DNA of 34,645 nucleotides from a virus. The stretch lies in the IMG/VR virus record IMGVR_UViG_3300027659_000109, positions 1-34,645 of that record; one strand, given 5' to 3'. Below, piece by piece: positions 19,302-26,894 of this stretch (within the stretch, counting starts at the first letter, position 1; each line of letters begins with the position of its first letter). The notes below the pieces were generated by a model. The model made no database searches. It was not told where the DNA came from and worked only from the letters and a program-made list of their open reading frames with translations. The translations under genes and the position numbers were made by a program.

Positions 19302-20983
19302 GGATTTGTTGGGTTTTTGGTTAGTGTTTCAAAGATTTTCTTTGCGCGTTCGCGCTCAATTGGATCGCTGCACCGCTCATGTGTGGCGTCCTTTGGAACA
19401 GGCTCAAAAGCCGGATGGTGGTGAACGAAAACAACGTCACGAGCGTCCACAATCGTGCCCGCTTTCTCGGCACGAATGGTGAACTCTGCGTCCGAGAATT
19501 GGTTTTTGAAATCGGGGTGAAAGAGTCCGTGTTTGTCATAGAATTTTTGCGTGCAAATCGCCATCGGCAGGAGTTCGTCAGTGCGGTATCCATCCGAGAT
19601 GCGGAGAACCTTCTCGGAATTGATGTCCAAGCGGCTTTCAAGCATGTCGTCCCAGCCAGGCGGACATTCAAAGTCGTCGGAGAATTGCACGAGGATGTCG
19701 CCGGTGCTCACACTAGCCGCAAGATTCCACGCTCCCACTGAGCCGCCGTCGATATCTTGGCAGACCCCGCAGAAGCGTTGCAAAACGGCTGCGGAGGCGT
19801 CGTCTGAATCGACCGCAAAGATGTGTTCAACGCGCTCCGGCTTGTTTGCGCGTGAGAGCCATAGGTTCATGTTCTGAACCGCTTGCAATGGCCTCCCGCG
19901 CGTGGCGTGAAGAAGTGAGATGCGCGGGCGCGGAGCGGCGTTGAGAACCTGCATTTCGAGATTGAATGCTTCTTCCTTCCGGCCTGCCAGCCTGAGCGCC
20001 CAAGCGCGGAGTCGCTTGGCTTTGACGCCGTAGTACTCGGCCTTGTGCGTCCACTGCGTGAAGGAGGGGACGGGTATCTTCTCCATTTCGTCGAGAAGCG
20101 CGAGAGACTCAACCGGCTTGCCTTCGTCGAGAAGAATGGACGCTTCCAGCGCGACGGCTTCGCGACGTGCGGGGTCGAGTTTGCGCGCGGCCTGAGCAAA
20201 GCGAAGCGACGATTCGCCATCCGTCATGTTGCTCATGTTCATCAGCGTTTCGTACTTGTGGACGAGATCCAGATCCTTCATGGCGATAGCCTCCGCGCCG
20301 TAGCGCAAGGACAGGTCTCGCTGTCCGGTGATCATTTTTTCGTAATGCAGATAAAACTTCCAATGCGGGGCGAATTGATCCTGCCATTCCAGGATGCGCT
20401 GGTTGCGCTCGTTGCTCTTGCGCTGGCCTAGTGGCGGCATGTGGTGGATTTCCAAGTCACGCCGCATGTAAATCTTGATCGTCTTCGTCGGGTGGACGTT
20501 CTCATGCACCGCCCGCCACCAGTATCCGGTGCGGTAGCGAAAGAACCGCTCGCGCGGCGCGCGCTTGTGCTGCTCGGGGATAACGTAATCACTGAGTATC
20601 CAGTCACACTCTGCTGGGCAATCGCGGAGCGCCTTCAGCGTAGGCTCAACCATGTTGTCCTGGAGCACGTCGTCACAGTCTGCCCACATAACCCAGCCGC
20701 CTTCGCCGGTCAGGTCGTAGGCTTTTTCAAATGCCACATTGCGCGCGGCGGCGAAGTCGTCGAGGTGCGGCCAATGCCGACAGAGCGGGGAGTTGCGATA
20801 TTCTCCGACGTGACAGCCGAGGCTCTTTGCGATGTTGAGAGTCGCGTCGGGTTCAAGTGCTCCGACGGCGCGGATGATGACGACATCATCACAGATTTTT
20901 TGCAGGGATCGGACGCACCGCTCGATGCGCTCGGCTTCGTTGCCGCATATCAAGCCTGCGACAAGGCGATTTTTTTGGTTCAT
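19298..20983 (-). CDS. Two-headed glycosyltransferase: GT2, TPR-like region, second GT-A domain
   Basis: 561 residues. Residues 5-190 form a GT2-type domain: LVAGLICGNEAERIERCVRS, DDVVIIRAVGA, then GGWVMWADCDDVL with the DxD at Asp102-Asp104. Residues 200-350 are helical TPR-like repeats (RFAQAARKLDPARREAVALE). Residues 353-540 form a second GT-A domain with ISLLHATRGRPLQAVQNMNL, VEHIFAVDSDD and GDILVQFSDD (429-437). This second domain is clearly homologous to the N-terminal half of the next gene product. It probably transfers sugars in two steps. The start is 21 bases after the methylase stop. Confidence 0.75.
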   Translation of the reverse strand: MNQKNRLVAGLICGNEAERIERCVRSLQKICDDVVIIRAVGALEPDATLNIAKSLGCHVGEYRNSPLCRHWPHLDDFAAARNVAFEKAYDLTGEGGWVMWADCDDVLQDNMVEPTLKALRDCPAECDWILSDYVIPEQHKRAPRERFFRYRTGYWWRAVHENVHPTKTIKIYMRRDLEIHHMPPLGQRKSNERNQRILEWQDQFAPHWKFYLHYEKMITGQRDLSLRYGAEAIAMKDLDLVHKYETLMNMSNMTDGESSLRFAQAARKLDPARREAVALEASILLDEGKPVESLALLDEMEKIPVPSFTQWTHKAEYYGVKAKRLRAWALRLAGRKEEAFNLEMQVLNAAPRPRISLLHATRGRPLQAVQNMNLWLSRANKPERVEHIFAVDSDDASAAVLQRFCGVCQDIDGGSVGAWNLAASVSTGDILVQFSDDFECPPGWDDMLESRLDINSEKVLRISDGYRTDELLPMAICTQKFYDKHGLFHPDFKNQFSDAEFTIRAEKAGTIVDARDVVFVHHHPAFEPVPKDATHERCSDPIERERAKKIFETLTKNPTNP

Positions 20984-21004
20984 GTTTCTGCATGGGGCGC
21001 GATG

Positions 21005-21559
21005 TCAAAAATTTGACCACTGATCTGCCATAGCGTCGGCAATCCCTTGAAATGTTCGGCTTCGCTCTTTCCATCGATTAGGACCCGGAGACATTTTATG
21101 AATGCGAGACTCTCGCCCTTCGACAATGTTTGTCGGCACAATCTTCGGAAGGTTTTTCAGCCAAAGGCAAGTCGCCTTTGTCTCGCCATGACCGAATTGC
21201 CAAGGCTGAATCACTTGGTCGGGCCTGCGGATGCGGGAAGATATTATAGAAACAGGATTTTCCAACGCGATACGGTCAATCGGAGCGGCGAGCAACAGCC
21301 GCACAAAGTCGAGTGCCTCGACCTGCTCAGTTTGTTTATATTTAAACCAACGCGCACCACTTACCGCGAGATGAGTGCATGGCGGATGTGCGATCATTAA
21401 ATCCCATCCGTCATTCAAGACTTCCCGGACATCGCCGCAAATGTGATTGCCAGCCGTTTCGCTTGCAAGAATATCACAAGACCACGCATCCCATCCACGC
21501 TTCATAAAAGCATCCCTCACCGTTCCGCTATATTCGCACGCAATCAAAATTCGTTTCAT
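21005..21559 (-). CDS. Cytosine-C5 DNA methyltransferase-like protein
   Basis: 184 residues. ILIACEYSGTVRDAF (4-18) is a SAM-binding motif I of the Dcm type, AHPPCTHLAVSGARW (57-71) contains the catalytic Pro-Cys pair (Cys61) and IALENPVSII (98-107) the ENP/ENV motif. It lacks a large target recognition domain, so it is much shorter than typical Dcm enzymes; phages often encode this compact form. It could modify phage DNA against restriction. It starts the accessory cassette, right after the capsid terminator. The ATG has no SD. Whether it methylates cytosine or modifies another base cannot be told from sequence. Confidence 0.78.
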   Translation of the reverse strand: MKRILIACEYSGTVRDAFMKRGWDAWSCDILASETAGNHICGDVREVLNDGWDLMIAHPPCTHLAVSGARWFKYKQTEQVEALDFVRLLLAAPIDRIALENPVSIISSRIRRPDQVIQPWQFGHGETKATCLWLKNLPKIVPTNIVEGRESRIHKMSPGPNRWKERSRTFQGIADAMADQWSNF

Positions 21560-21572
21560 ATCTCAAACCGCA

Positions 21573-21601
21573 ATCATCCTGCAAACGTGTTATGATGTAA
21601 A
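21573..21601 (-). promoter_or_regulatory. Candidate promoter for the accessory cassette
   Basis: On the minus strand TTTACA (21596-21601) and GATGAT (21573-21578) are 17 bases apart; they match the sigma70 consensus in five and four positions. The site is directly behind the capsid terminator and 13 bases before the methylase ATG, so a transcript would be nearly leaderless. Confidence 0.3.
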
Positions 21602-21603
21602 GC

Positions 21604-21633
21604 AAAAAACCCGCTCCTTGCGAGAGCGGGTTT
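21604..21633 (-). terminator. Rho-independent terminator after the major capsid gene
   Basis: On the minus strand AAACCCGCTC (from 21633), a 7-base loop and GAGCGGGTTT form a perfect 10-bp stem, extended by further T's (six T's from 21609 to 21604). It lies 20 bases after the capsid stop and before the methylase gene, so it separates the head operon from the accessory cassette. Confidence 0.87.
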
Positions 21634-21652
21634 GATGTCGAACCGTGAGATT

Positions 21653-22612
21653 TTACAGTCCGGTCGTGATGCGGATGATCGAGGAGCCGTCGACAACCTT
21701 CTCGGATACGTGCTGACGCACGCGGAGGATGTTCGAGCGGCGGGCTTCGTCGCGGTAGGTCTCGGAGACGAAAGGCACTGGGCTGTCTGCACCCCAGAGG
21801 ATCGTGCGGCCAAAGCCACCGGCGGCGAACTCACCGCCAACTGTGTTGGCGAGTGCAAGGTAGCTGTCACCCCAGACGAATCCGCCTGCGTAGGTTTGAC
21901 CCTTCTTGGCAGTGTTGCGAGGAGCGCGGCCCACGAGGACTTTTTCCACGCCCACGGCCTGAGCAACTTCTTGCTCGGAGAGGAGGCGGGTGGAGTTCGT
22001 GGCGACTACGCCGAACATTTGGTTTTGAACCTTAGTTGAGCGGCGGACGCGCTCGAAGAGGACTGCGGACATAACGAGAGTGTTAGGAAGCACGCCATAC
22101 TTGGCGAGTTCCAACTTGCCTGCGGCAACGTCGGCCGGAAGGTCGAACGATGTGATGTTGGCTTCAGTGTAGGCGGCGGTTGCACCGGCTGCAGAGATGG
22201 CTGTGAGGCCGTTCGCTGCGTAGGTGAGCGAGGCAACGCGAAGCTCGTGGCCGATTTGAATCTGGCTCAGGAGCATGTCGGCAACGGCAACCTCAACGTC
22301 GAGGAAGCGGGCGAGGTCGCGCTGAGTTGCATCGGGGAGGACTTCCTCAAGACCGTACTCGGTAGTGGCGAAGGTGTCCGATGTGAACTTGCGGCCAACG
22401 CGGGGATATGCAGAGCCAGCGGCGATCTTGGTCGCGTCGTCGTTAAGTGCCTCAGATGCGCCCAGGTTGATTTTCAGATACTCGCCAGAGCGAACGTCTG
22501 CAACGTAGATCGGCATGACTTCGGCACCGATGAAAAGGTTTTGCTTGTTCGAGCGGCCCTCGTAAACGGCCTGTGCGATGTCTCCGCGAATTGTGGTAGT
22601 GGTGAGTGACAT
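21653..22612 (-). CDS. Major capsid protein
   Basis: 319 residues, HK97-fold type. The sequence begins MSLTTTTIRGDIAQAVYEGR, with a helix-rich first half (FLDVEVAVADMLLSQIQIGH) and later typical capsid phrases: LVMSAVLFERVRRSTKVQNQ, KVLVGRAPRNTAKKGQTYAG, FVWGDSYLALANTVGGEFAA and, near the end, YRDEARRSNILRVRQHVSEK. This pattern is common in P2/lambda-like major head proteins encoded after a decoration protein gene. Position fits: protease-scaffold, decoration-like, capsid, then terminator. It should form the icosahedral shell. The start ATG at 22610-22612 lacks an SD despite an expected very high expression, a clue about the host. Confidence 0.92.
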   Translation of the reverse strand: MSLTTTTIRGDIAQAVYEGRSNKQNLFIGAEVMPIYVADVRSGEYLKINLGASEALNDDATKIAAGSAYPRVGRKFTSDTFATTEYGLEEVLPDATQRDLARFLDVEVAVADMLLSQIQIGHELRVASLTYAANGLTAISAAGATAAYTEANITSFDLPADVAAGKLELAKYGVLPNTLVMSAVLFERVRRSTKVQNQMFGVVATNSTRLLSEQEVAQAVGVEKVLVGRAPRNTAKKGQTYAGGFVWGDSYLALANTVGGEFAAGGFGRTILWGADSPVPFVSETYRDEARRSNILRVRQHVSEKVVDGSSIIRITTGL

Positions 22613-22646
22613 GGTAGTTGGTTAGTTGAGTGTTTCGGTCAAATGC

Positions 22647-23000
22647 TCAGAGTCGTACTGCGTACTCGATGATGTCGCCGGTCACGCCGGAGTTGATTGC
22701 GGTGCCGAGAGTCACGCCAGAGGTGACGAGCGTTCCGACAATCACGCCGCCGGTTGTGGCGAAAACCGAATTGCCAGCGGTCACGGGACCAGGCGAAACG
22801 ATTCCGAATTGAGTTGCCTTGAAGAGTTTCACTTCGCCAACGCCAGCGGCAGCAACGTCGTCTTGAAGGACGCCGATGACTTCGGAGGCGGTTACGAGTG
22901 CGGCGGCTGCATTGTCGCCGGAGCAACGGACGAGCGTGTTGCCTGAGAGCGCGGACGCGAATGTGAACGAGCGGAATGGGATGTCAGTTTGGGATGCCAT
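22647..23000 (-). CDS. Head decoration-like protein (gpD/DUF2190 type)
   Basis: 117 residues, Ala/Val/Gly/Thr-rich and beta-dominated, with FTFASALSGNTLVRCSGDNA, EVIGVLQDDVAAAGVGEVKL, GNSVFATTGGVIVGTLVTSG and TAINSGVTGDIIEYAVRL. The pattern (short strands, VIGVLQDDVAAG, G-D-x-I-x-Y/V-R-L end) matches small capsid-stabilising or DUF2190-like proteins that sit between protease and capsid genes. It probably trims or stabilises the expanded capsid. Twelve bases lie between the protease stop and this start. Confidence 0.75.
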   Translation of the reverse strand: MASQTDIPFRSFTFASALSGNTLVRCSGDNAAAALVTASEVIGVLQDDVAAAGVGEVKLFKATQFGIVSPGPVTAGNSVFATTGGVIVGTLVTSGVTLGTAINSGVTGDIIEYAVRL

Positions 23001-23012
23001 ATTGTGAGGTGA

Positions 23013-23873
23013 TTAGAGGTTGTGGAGTTGGTTGGAGTCGCGAAGGGCGATGTATTCAGCAGGGTGATTCAACATCGCGAATTTGATTGCGGCGGTCTTG
23101 GAGCCGAGTTCAGCGGTTTTCGCTTCAATCAAATTCTTCAGATCAAATTTGACTTCGGCAGGAACTTCGGCGGCAGCGGATGCCTTCATGGGAGCTGCGC
23201 CAAAGTTTGAAATGATGGTGTCGAGTTTGGCTTCGAGCTTGGCCATTTCAGAATCCTTCATTGGCTCTTCCTTCATCTCTTCCTTTTGCTCTTCGGGAGC
23301 GGCTTCCATTGCCTTCTTGTAATCGCCAAAAGCTGATTCAAGGGCGCTGAGACGGGAGATGATGTCCGCGAGGCTTGGCTCGTCTTTGGACGGTTCGATT
23401 TCGATTTTGGGTGCGTCTTCCATTTGCTTGGAAATTTTGTCAACTGGCTTCGCTTCGAAGCTAAATAGGCCGGTGGGATTTGCTGCGGGTGTCTGCACCA
23501 AATCGGCAGAATAGAGTTCTTCGCACGAGGCGAAACTCTTGCCGTTGATTTCTCGCACAGGCCCGCTGAATGCGATGGATATGCCGAATGTGTCGGGGAG
23601 TTTCTCGGCGATTTCTAAGACGTAGGCGCGCCGGTCTGCGTTTTGCAGAAGGTTCAAATCTCCGAGGAGTTTTTCTCCGACGATGCGGAAGTTATCGACG
23701 AATCCGATGATGTCTTTGATGCCCGCACCGTGATCCAGATTGACTTTGACCCCGCCAGCGTAGGTCTCCGCGCATGCCTTGACCTCGCGCAATGTCTGCG
23801 CGTCCACGTAGAGTCCGTGGCCCTTGGCCTCGCCGACTGATATGATGGAGACTGCTTCTATGACGTCGCTCAT
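23013..23873 (-). CDS. Prohead protease fused to scaffold-like tail
   Basis: 286 residues. Residues 1-140 look like an assemblin-type phage protease: VNLDHGAGIKDIIGFVDNFR (catalytic His48 candidate), FGISIAFSG (96-104, Ser99 candidate) and ELYSADLVQTPAANPTGLFS (119-138, third residue possibly Asp124). From about 150 to 240 the chain is acidic coiled coil (LADIISRLSALESAFGDYKK, then EEQKEEMKEEPMKDSEMAKL), as in scaffold segments. In lambda, C and Nu3 share this arrangement through overlapping genes; here one polypeptide seems to do both. The protease would cleave itself and scaffold after shell assembly. Residue roles are inferred from family patterns. Confidence 0.82.
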   Translation of the reverse strand: MSDVIEAVSIISVGEAKGHGLYVDAQTLREVKACAETYAGGVKVNLDHGAGIKDIIGFVDNFRIVGEKLLGDLNLLQNADRRAYVLEIAEKLPDTFGISIAFSGPVREINGKSFASCEELYSADLVQTPAANPTGLFSFEAKPVDKISKQMEDAPKIEIEPSKDEPSLADIISRLSALESAFGDYKKAMEAAPEEQKEEMKEEPMKDSEMAKLEAKLDTIISNFGAAPMKASAAAEVPAEVKFDLKNLIEAKTAELGSKTAAIKFAMLNHPAEYIALRDSNQLHNL

Positions 23874-23897
23874 GCCGAGGCGGCGATGTCAAAAAAA

Positions 23898-24386
23898 TCA
23901 ATCGTCGTATTGGTCAATGATGCTCTGCAAAAACATTTCTTCAAGCGCGGCCTGAGCGAGTAGCAACATCTCGGCTTCGTCGTCTTCGCGGGAATATACG
24001 ATGTCGAAAGAACATGAAATCGACTGCCGCACGCGATTGGCTGAAATGTTTTGCACGTTGCCCTGCAAGAAAAATTTTTCGCATGTCGATACGTCCGCAA
24101 AGCCGCTTTCCGAAAGGAATGAAAATCCCCGCACGCTTGCGGTTGTCGATATTGAAATGCCGACATCTGCGATGCTGAGTTTTGCAGATACGCCGCGCGC
24201 AATTTCGACGATTACCCTCTGACCGTGCCGATAAAAGCCGCCCGGCAAATCGCGTCCGCTTACGATTGGCGGCGGCGGTGGCGGCGGCGTTACTGCGTTC
24301 GGGTCCAGAAGCCCCTGGATGCCGATTGAAAGCGGCGTGGGGCTTGAAAGCAGGCCCTGCGTTGCGATGAGCAGGCTGACGAGCAT
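23898..24386 (-). CDS. Phage protein of unknown function, 162 residues
   Basis: 162 residues starting MLVSLLIATQGLLSSPTPLS. A run of seven prolines (VTPPPPPPPIV) follows a short repeated N-terminal segment in which TQGLLS and IQGLLD recur. The second half is beta-like (RHGQRVIVEIARGVSAKLSI) and ends in an acidic helix (LAQAALEEMFLQSIIDQYDD). The central part with QRVIVEIARG and CSFDIVYSREDD could be a small head-tail or closure protein, since it lies between structural-looking genes and the protease. I recognise no family. Confidence 0.6.
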   Translation of the reverse strand: MLVSLLIATQGLLSSPTPLSIGIQGLLDPNAVTPPPPPPPIVSGRDLPGGFYRHGQRVIVEIARGVSAKLSIADVGISISTTASVRGFSFLSESGFADVSTCEKFFLQGNVQNISANRVRQSISCSFDIVYSREDDEAEMLLLAQAALEEMFLQSIIDQYDD

Positions 24387-24389
24387 GGT

Positions 24390-25010
24390 TTAGACTCGCG
24401 TGACGGTTGTGCTGGCGACTCCGTCGCCGGTTATGTTTTGCGAGACCGCGCCAGCCGCACGGCTTGAAGGTGTGACGGTCAACGCACTTCCGGATTTTAG
24501 GCCGTGAATAAGGTGGATTTCCTGCAATTCAGGAACAGCAAATGCGGTCAGTACGCCAGCATCAAAAGCACCTGAGACGATTACGCCGGTCTGAAATTGA
24601 TGGACATTGGCGGCGGCATGATTCTGAGCGTTTATTGCCAATTCGTTGTTTGCGTTAGTCGATCGCACGATCCGCCCGCCGTAGGTTCCAGACGTTGTGT
24701 GCCCGCTCGTGGCTTCGTCCCAGACTGCATCCGCAATGCCTGCGGTGGTGGCGGTCGAGAGATCGTTCACCAAAATTTCAGCCGTGCCATTCCACGCGAT
24801 GAGTCCGCTGGAAAGCGGCGTGACGCCGGACTGGTAGAAAACAACTTGATACGTGCCTGCCGTGATTGTCGGCATGTTGGCAGAATAAAACCTTGAGCTG
24901 CCAACTTCCGCGCATGTTATCGCGGAGCCAACTGCTGCGCCCGTCTGGAAGAGTTGCGCGGTGATCGTTAGCCCACTGGTTGCCTGTGCTGTGTTGAGTT
25001 CGTTCGCCAT
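24390..25010 (-). CDS. Virion-type protein with GIADAVWDEA motif
   Basis: 206 residues. The N-terminal half is beta-rich (SGLTITAQLFQTGAAVGSAI, then GTYQVVFYQSGVTPLSSGLI), followed by GIADAVWDEATSGHTTSGTY, a motif I recognise from many phage structural proteins, there often as IADAVWDEALSGH. The end is Ser/Thr/Val-rich (GDGVASTTVTRV). The function of this motif family is not established; it appears in proteins near portals, fibres or baseplates. Six bases separate this start from the preceding stop. Confidence 0.65.
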   Translation of the reverse strand: MANELNTAQATSGLTITAQLFQTGAAVGSAITCAEVGSSRFYSANMPTITAGTYQVVFYQSGVTPLSSGLIAWNGTAEILVNDLSTATTAGIADAVWDEATSGHTTSGTYGGRIVRSTNANNELAINAQNHAAANVHQFQTGVIVSGAFDAGVLTAFAVPELQEIHLIHGLKSGSALTVTPSSRAAGAVSQNITGDGVASTTVTRV

Positions 25011-25016
25011 GGTTTT

Positions 25017-25454
25017 TTAGAATGAGAGTTCAGACATCGCTGCAATGACTGCCGCGTCAAAGGTCACGGGTGGCATTGCCCAGTCATTTCGTGGGCTTTG
25101 GTCTTGCGCGAAAACCGCAAGCACGCCTTGCAAATAGGATTCCAGCGCGTCGAGTTCCGTGCATGTTTTGCCTGCTGCCGTGAGGTTGATGCGGAGGTAG
25201 ATGAGCGTCGGCTGGTAGTCACTGCCGAGTCCAACGCTCTCGAGATGTTCGATGGCAGTTAGAAGAGGGCGTGGGGTCGGGATAAGCGAAAGCGTAGCGG
25301 CATTCCATACCATCGCGCCACTGAGAATGGCGGTGGATTGCTCCTCGCTCAATTCCAGTGCAGTGAGGTTGGCGGGGAGGGGATTGGCAATTACTGTGCC
25401 GATGCTCACGCCTTGGCCCGTTGCTGTGTCGTAGATTAAATTCCAAGTTTCCAT
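25017..25454 (-). CDS. Phage protein of unknown function, 145 residues
   Basis: 145 residues from ATG at 25452-25454, starting METWNLIYDTATGQGVSIGT; an upstream in-frame start would overlap the preceding gene by over 300 bases and give an unconvincing Arg/Ser-rich extension, so the shorter form is chosen. It has a Leu/Ala-rich helix-strand mixture (LTALELSEEQSTAILSGAMV) and a C-terminal helix (TELDALESYLQGVLAVFAQD). The start follows the preceding TAA by one base. No function can be read from it; it is within the unusual structural block between portal and protease. Confidence 0.6.
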   Translation of the reverse strand: METWNLIYDTATGQGVSIGTVIANPLPANLTALELSEEQSTAILSGAMVWNAATLSLIPTPRPLLTAIEHLESVGLGSDYQPTLIYLRINLTAAGKTCTELDALESYLQGVLAVFAQDQSPRNDWAMPPVTFDAAVIAAMSELSF

Positions 25455-25455
25455 A

Positions 25456-26298
25456 TTAAACTTTCGGAACTGCAATGATGCACGCGTCGTATTTGCCAGG
25501 GTTTGCGGTGATGTTGTGACGAATGGAGAGACGCGATCCCGATGGAACTTCGCGTCCGAAAATAAGCGGGCCAACAGGTCGCATGCTGACGCTTTCCGTG
25601 TTGGCGGTCGAGAGGATGATCCGGCCAAATGAAATTTCGCTTCCAGCCGAGCCAACCCCGATTTCGTAGACAAGCGGTTCAATGGCGGCAATGTCCGTAT
25701 CGGAAACTGAAGGCACGATGCTAAAAGCAGAATAATTTTGAGAGGTTGACGCGACAATTTCAACCCATGTTGCTGATGCTCCGCTCATGGCCGTGCCTGT
25801 GCTGGTCGCAGTAGAGGTACCCAATACATCCAGCGTCGTCGGAGTTAGCGCGGAATCCCCAGCATTAAATGCGGCGAAATTTCGTGTGGCTATCGTAAAC
25901 GATTTGCTCGCAACAGCAGACTGGGAGCGAATGCTTATGCGGCTGCCGGATGCTATTTTTACCGGAACCATTATATTTAATGCCGTTGCGCTCCCCACTG
26001 CGATGTTTGGAATTACTACAGTCTCGCTGCCCGCCGCACCGACGCCAATATCAATAAGAGTCGCACTGTTCTGCGCTGAAGTTGCTATACCCGAAACAAA
26101 AAATGCTAAGAGCGTTGTTTCTGTAGTTGTTGATGCGATCGCTTGCGCCCAAGCACCTTTAGTATTGGTACTGGCCGAGGCCGTCACAGTTATTGTGGCT
26201 GTGTTTGAGTTCGAAGCTGTAACTTGTGGCCCCGCAAAAAACGGGATGTTCCGAAAAAGCGGGGTTGAACCGAGGTATCCTTTTTGTAAAAGTGGCAT
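25456..26298 (-). CDS. Virion-type protein with internally duplicated beta domain
   Basis: 280 residues. Two copies of a domain of about 95 residues are visible. Copy one (48-138) has GAWAQAIASTTTETTLLAFF, IDIGVGAAGSETVVIPNI and ASGSRISIRSQSAVASKSFT. Copy two (176-277) has ATWVEIVASTSQNYSAFSIV, YEIGVGSAGSEISFGRII and PSGSRLSIRHNITANPGKYD. The strand-rich, Ser/Thr/Ala-rich copies suggest a surface or fibre protein. Similar two-domain proteins are seen in phages infecting uncultured hosts, function unknown. It lies 5 bases downstream of the fibre-like gene. Confidence 0.68.
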   Translation of the reverse strand: MPLLQKGYLGSTPLFRNIPFFAGPQVTASNSNTATITVTASASTNTKGAWAQAIASTTTETTLLAFFVSGIATSAQNSATLIDIGVGAAGSETVVIPNIAVGSATALNIMVPVKIASGSRISIRSQSAVASKSFTIATRNFAAFNAGDSALTPTTLDVLGTSTATSTGTAMSGASATWVEIVASTSQNYSAFSIVPSVSDTDIAAIEPLVYEIGVGSAGSEISFGRIILSTANTESVSMRPVGPLIFGREVPSGSRLSIRHNITANPGKYDACIIAVPKV

Positions 26299-26303
26299 AT
26301 TAT

Positions 26304-26894
26304 TTATGGGTCTGTTATGAGGTAAAGCGTCGTCGCGTCCGGCGATCCAATGGCGTTGTATTCTGCTTGCGTCAAAGACACGATATTGTTGACGATATCC
26401 GATCCGCTGCCTGCGGTGGTGTCGGAGACAACCATCGTCCCGCTTCGGTTCGGCGCGGTAAATGTGCGAGTGGTTTCGTCGGAAATCCCGTCGGCTTCAA
26501 ATGCTATTTTCCGCGTATCGTCCGCTGATCCGACAATTCGAAAAACATCGTCGGCAGGTTCGTTTGATCCGCCTGCTGGTGCAGCCCACGTACCATCCGC
26601 GCGTAAAAAATTTGACGTGCCTCCGCCTGATGCTGGAGCGAGACCTTTAAGCGTAGAGGTGAAAGCGTCGAGCAATGCGGTTGCTTGCGCGCTCGTCAAG
26701 TCCTCGGGCGAGCCTGTTCCGCCGGTTGCCCTGCCTTTAAATGTAGCAGTGGCAACGTCTGCGAGTTTCGCATTTGTGACGACGCCGTTGTCGATTGTCC
26801 AAGTTGCGCCGGATGCGGAGACTGTGATGTCGCCTTTATCTCCGTCTGAAATCCCGCCGCCGGTGGATGGTTGCTGGATGTTTGCGCCAATCAT
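26304..26894 (-). CDS. Tail-fibre-like Gly/Ser/Thr-rich protein
   Basis: 196 residues. The N-terminal part carries phrases that recur in phage fibre and structural proteins: GGGISDGDKGDITVSASGAT, WTIDNGVVTNAKLADVATAT and a GTGSPEDLTSAQATALLD segment. Near residue 100 comes GGTSNFLRADGTWAAPAGGS, another standard fibre motif. The end, IVSLTQAEYNAIGSPDATTL followed by YLITDP, is a common C-terminal signature of such proteins. Finding it right after the portal gene instead of after the tail genes is unusual. It is coupled to the preceding gene by ATGA (26891-26894). It may project from the capsid surface. Confidence 0.72.
   Translation of the reverse strand: MIGANIQQPSTGGGISDGDKGDITVSASGATWTIDNGVVTNAKLADVATATFKGRATGGTGSPEDLTSAQATALLDAFTSTLKGLAPASGGGTSNFLRADGTWAAPAGGSNEPADDVFRIVGSADDTRKIAFEADGISDETTRTFTAPNRSGTMVVSDTTAGSGSDIVNNIVSLTQAEYNAIGSPDATTLYLITDP

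Noticed and set aside
25017-25763. 248-residue version of the 145-residue gene
   Set aside because: The upstream extension overlaps the duplicated-domain gene almost entirely and looks like out-of-frame translation; ATG at 25454 follows the preceding stop by one base.
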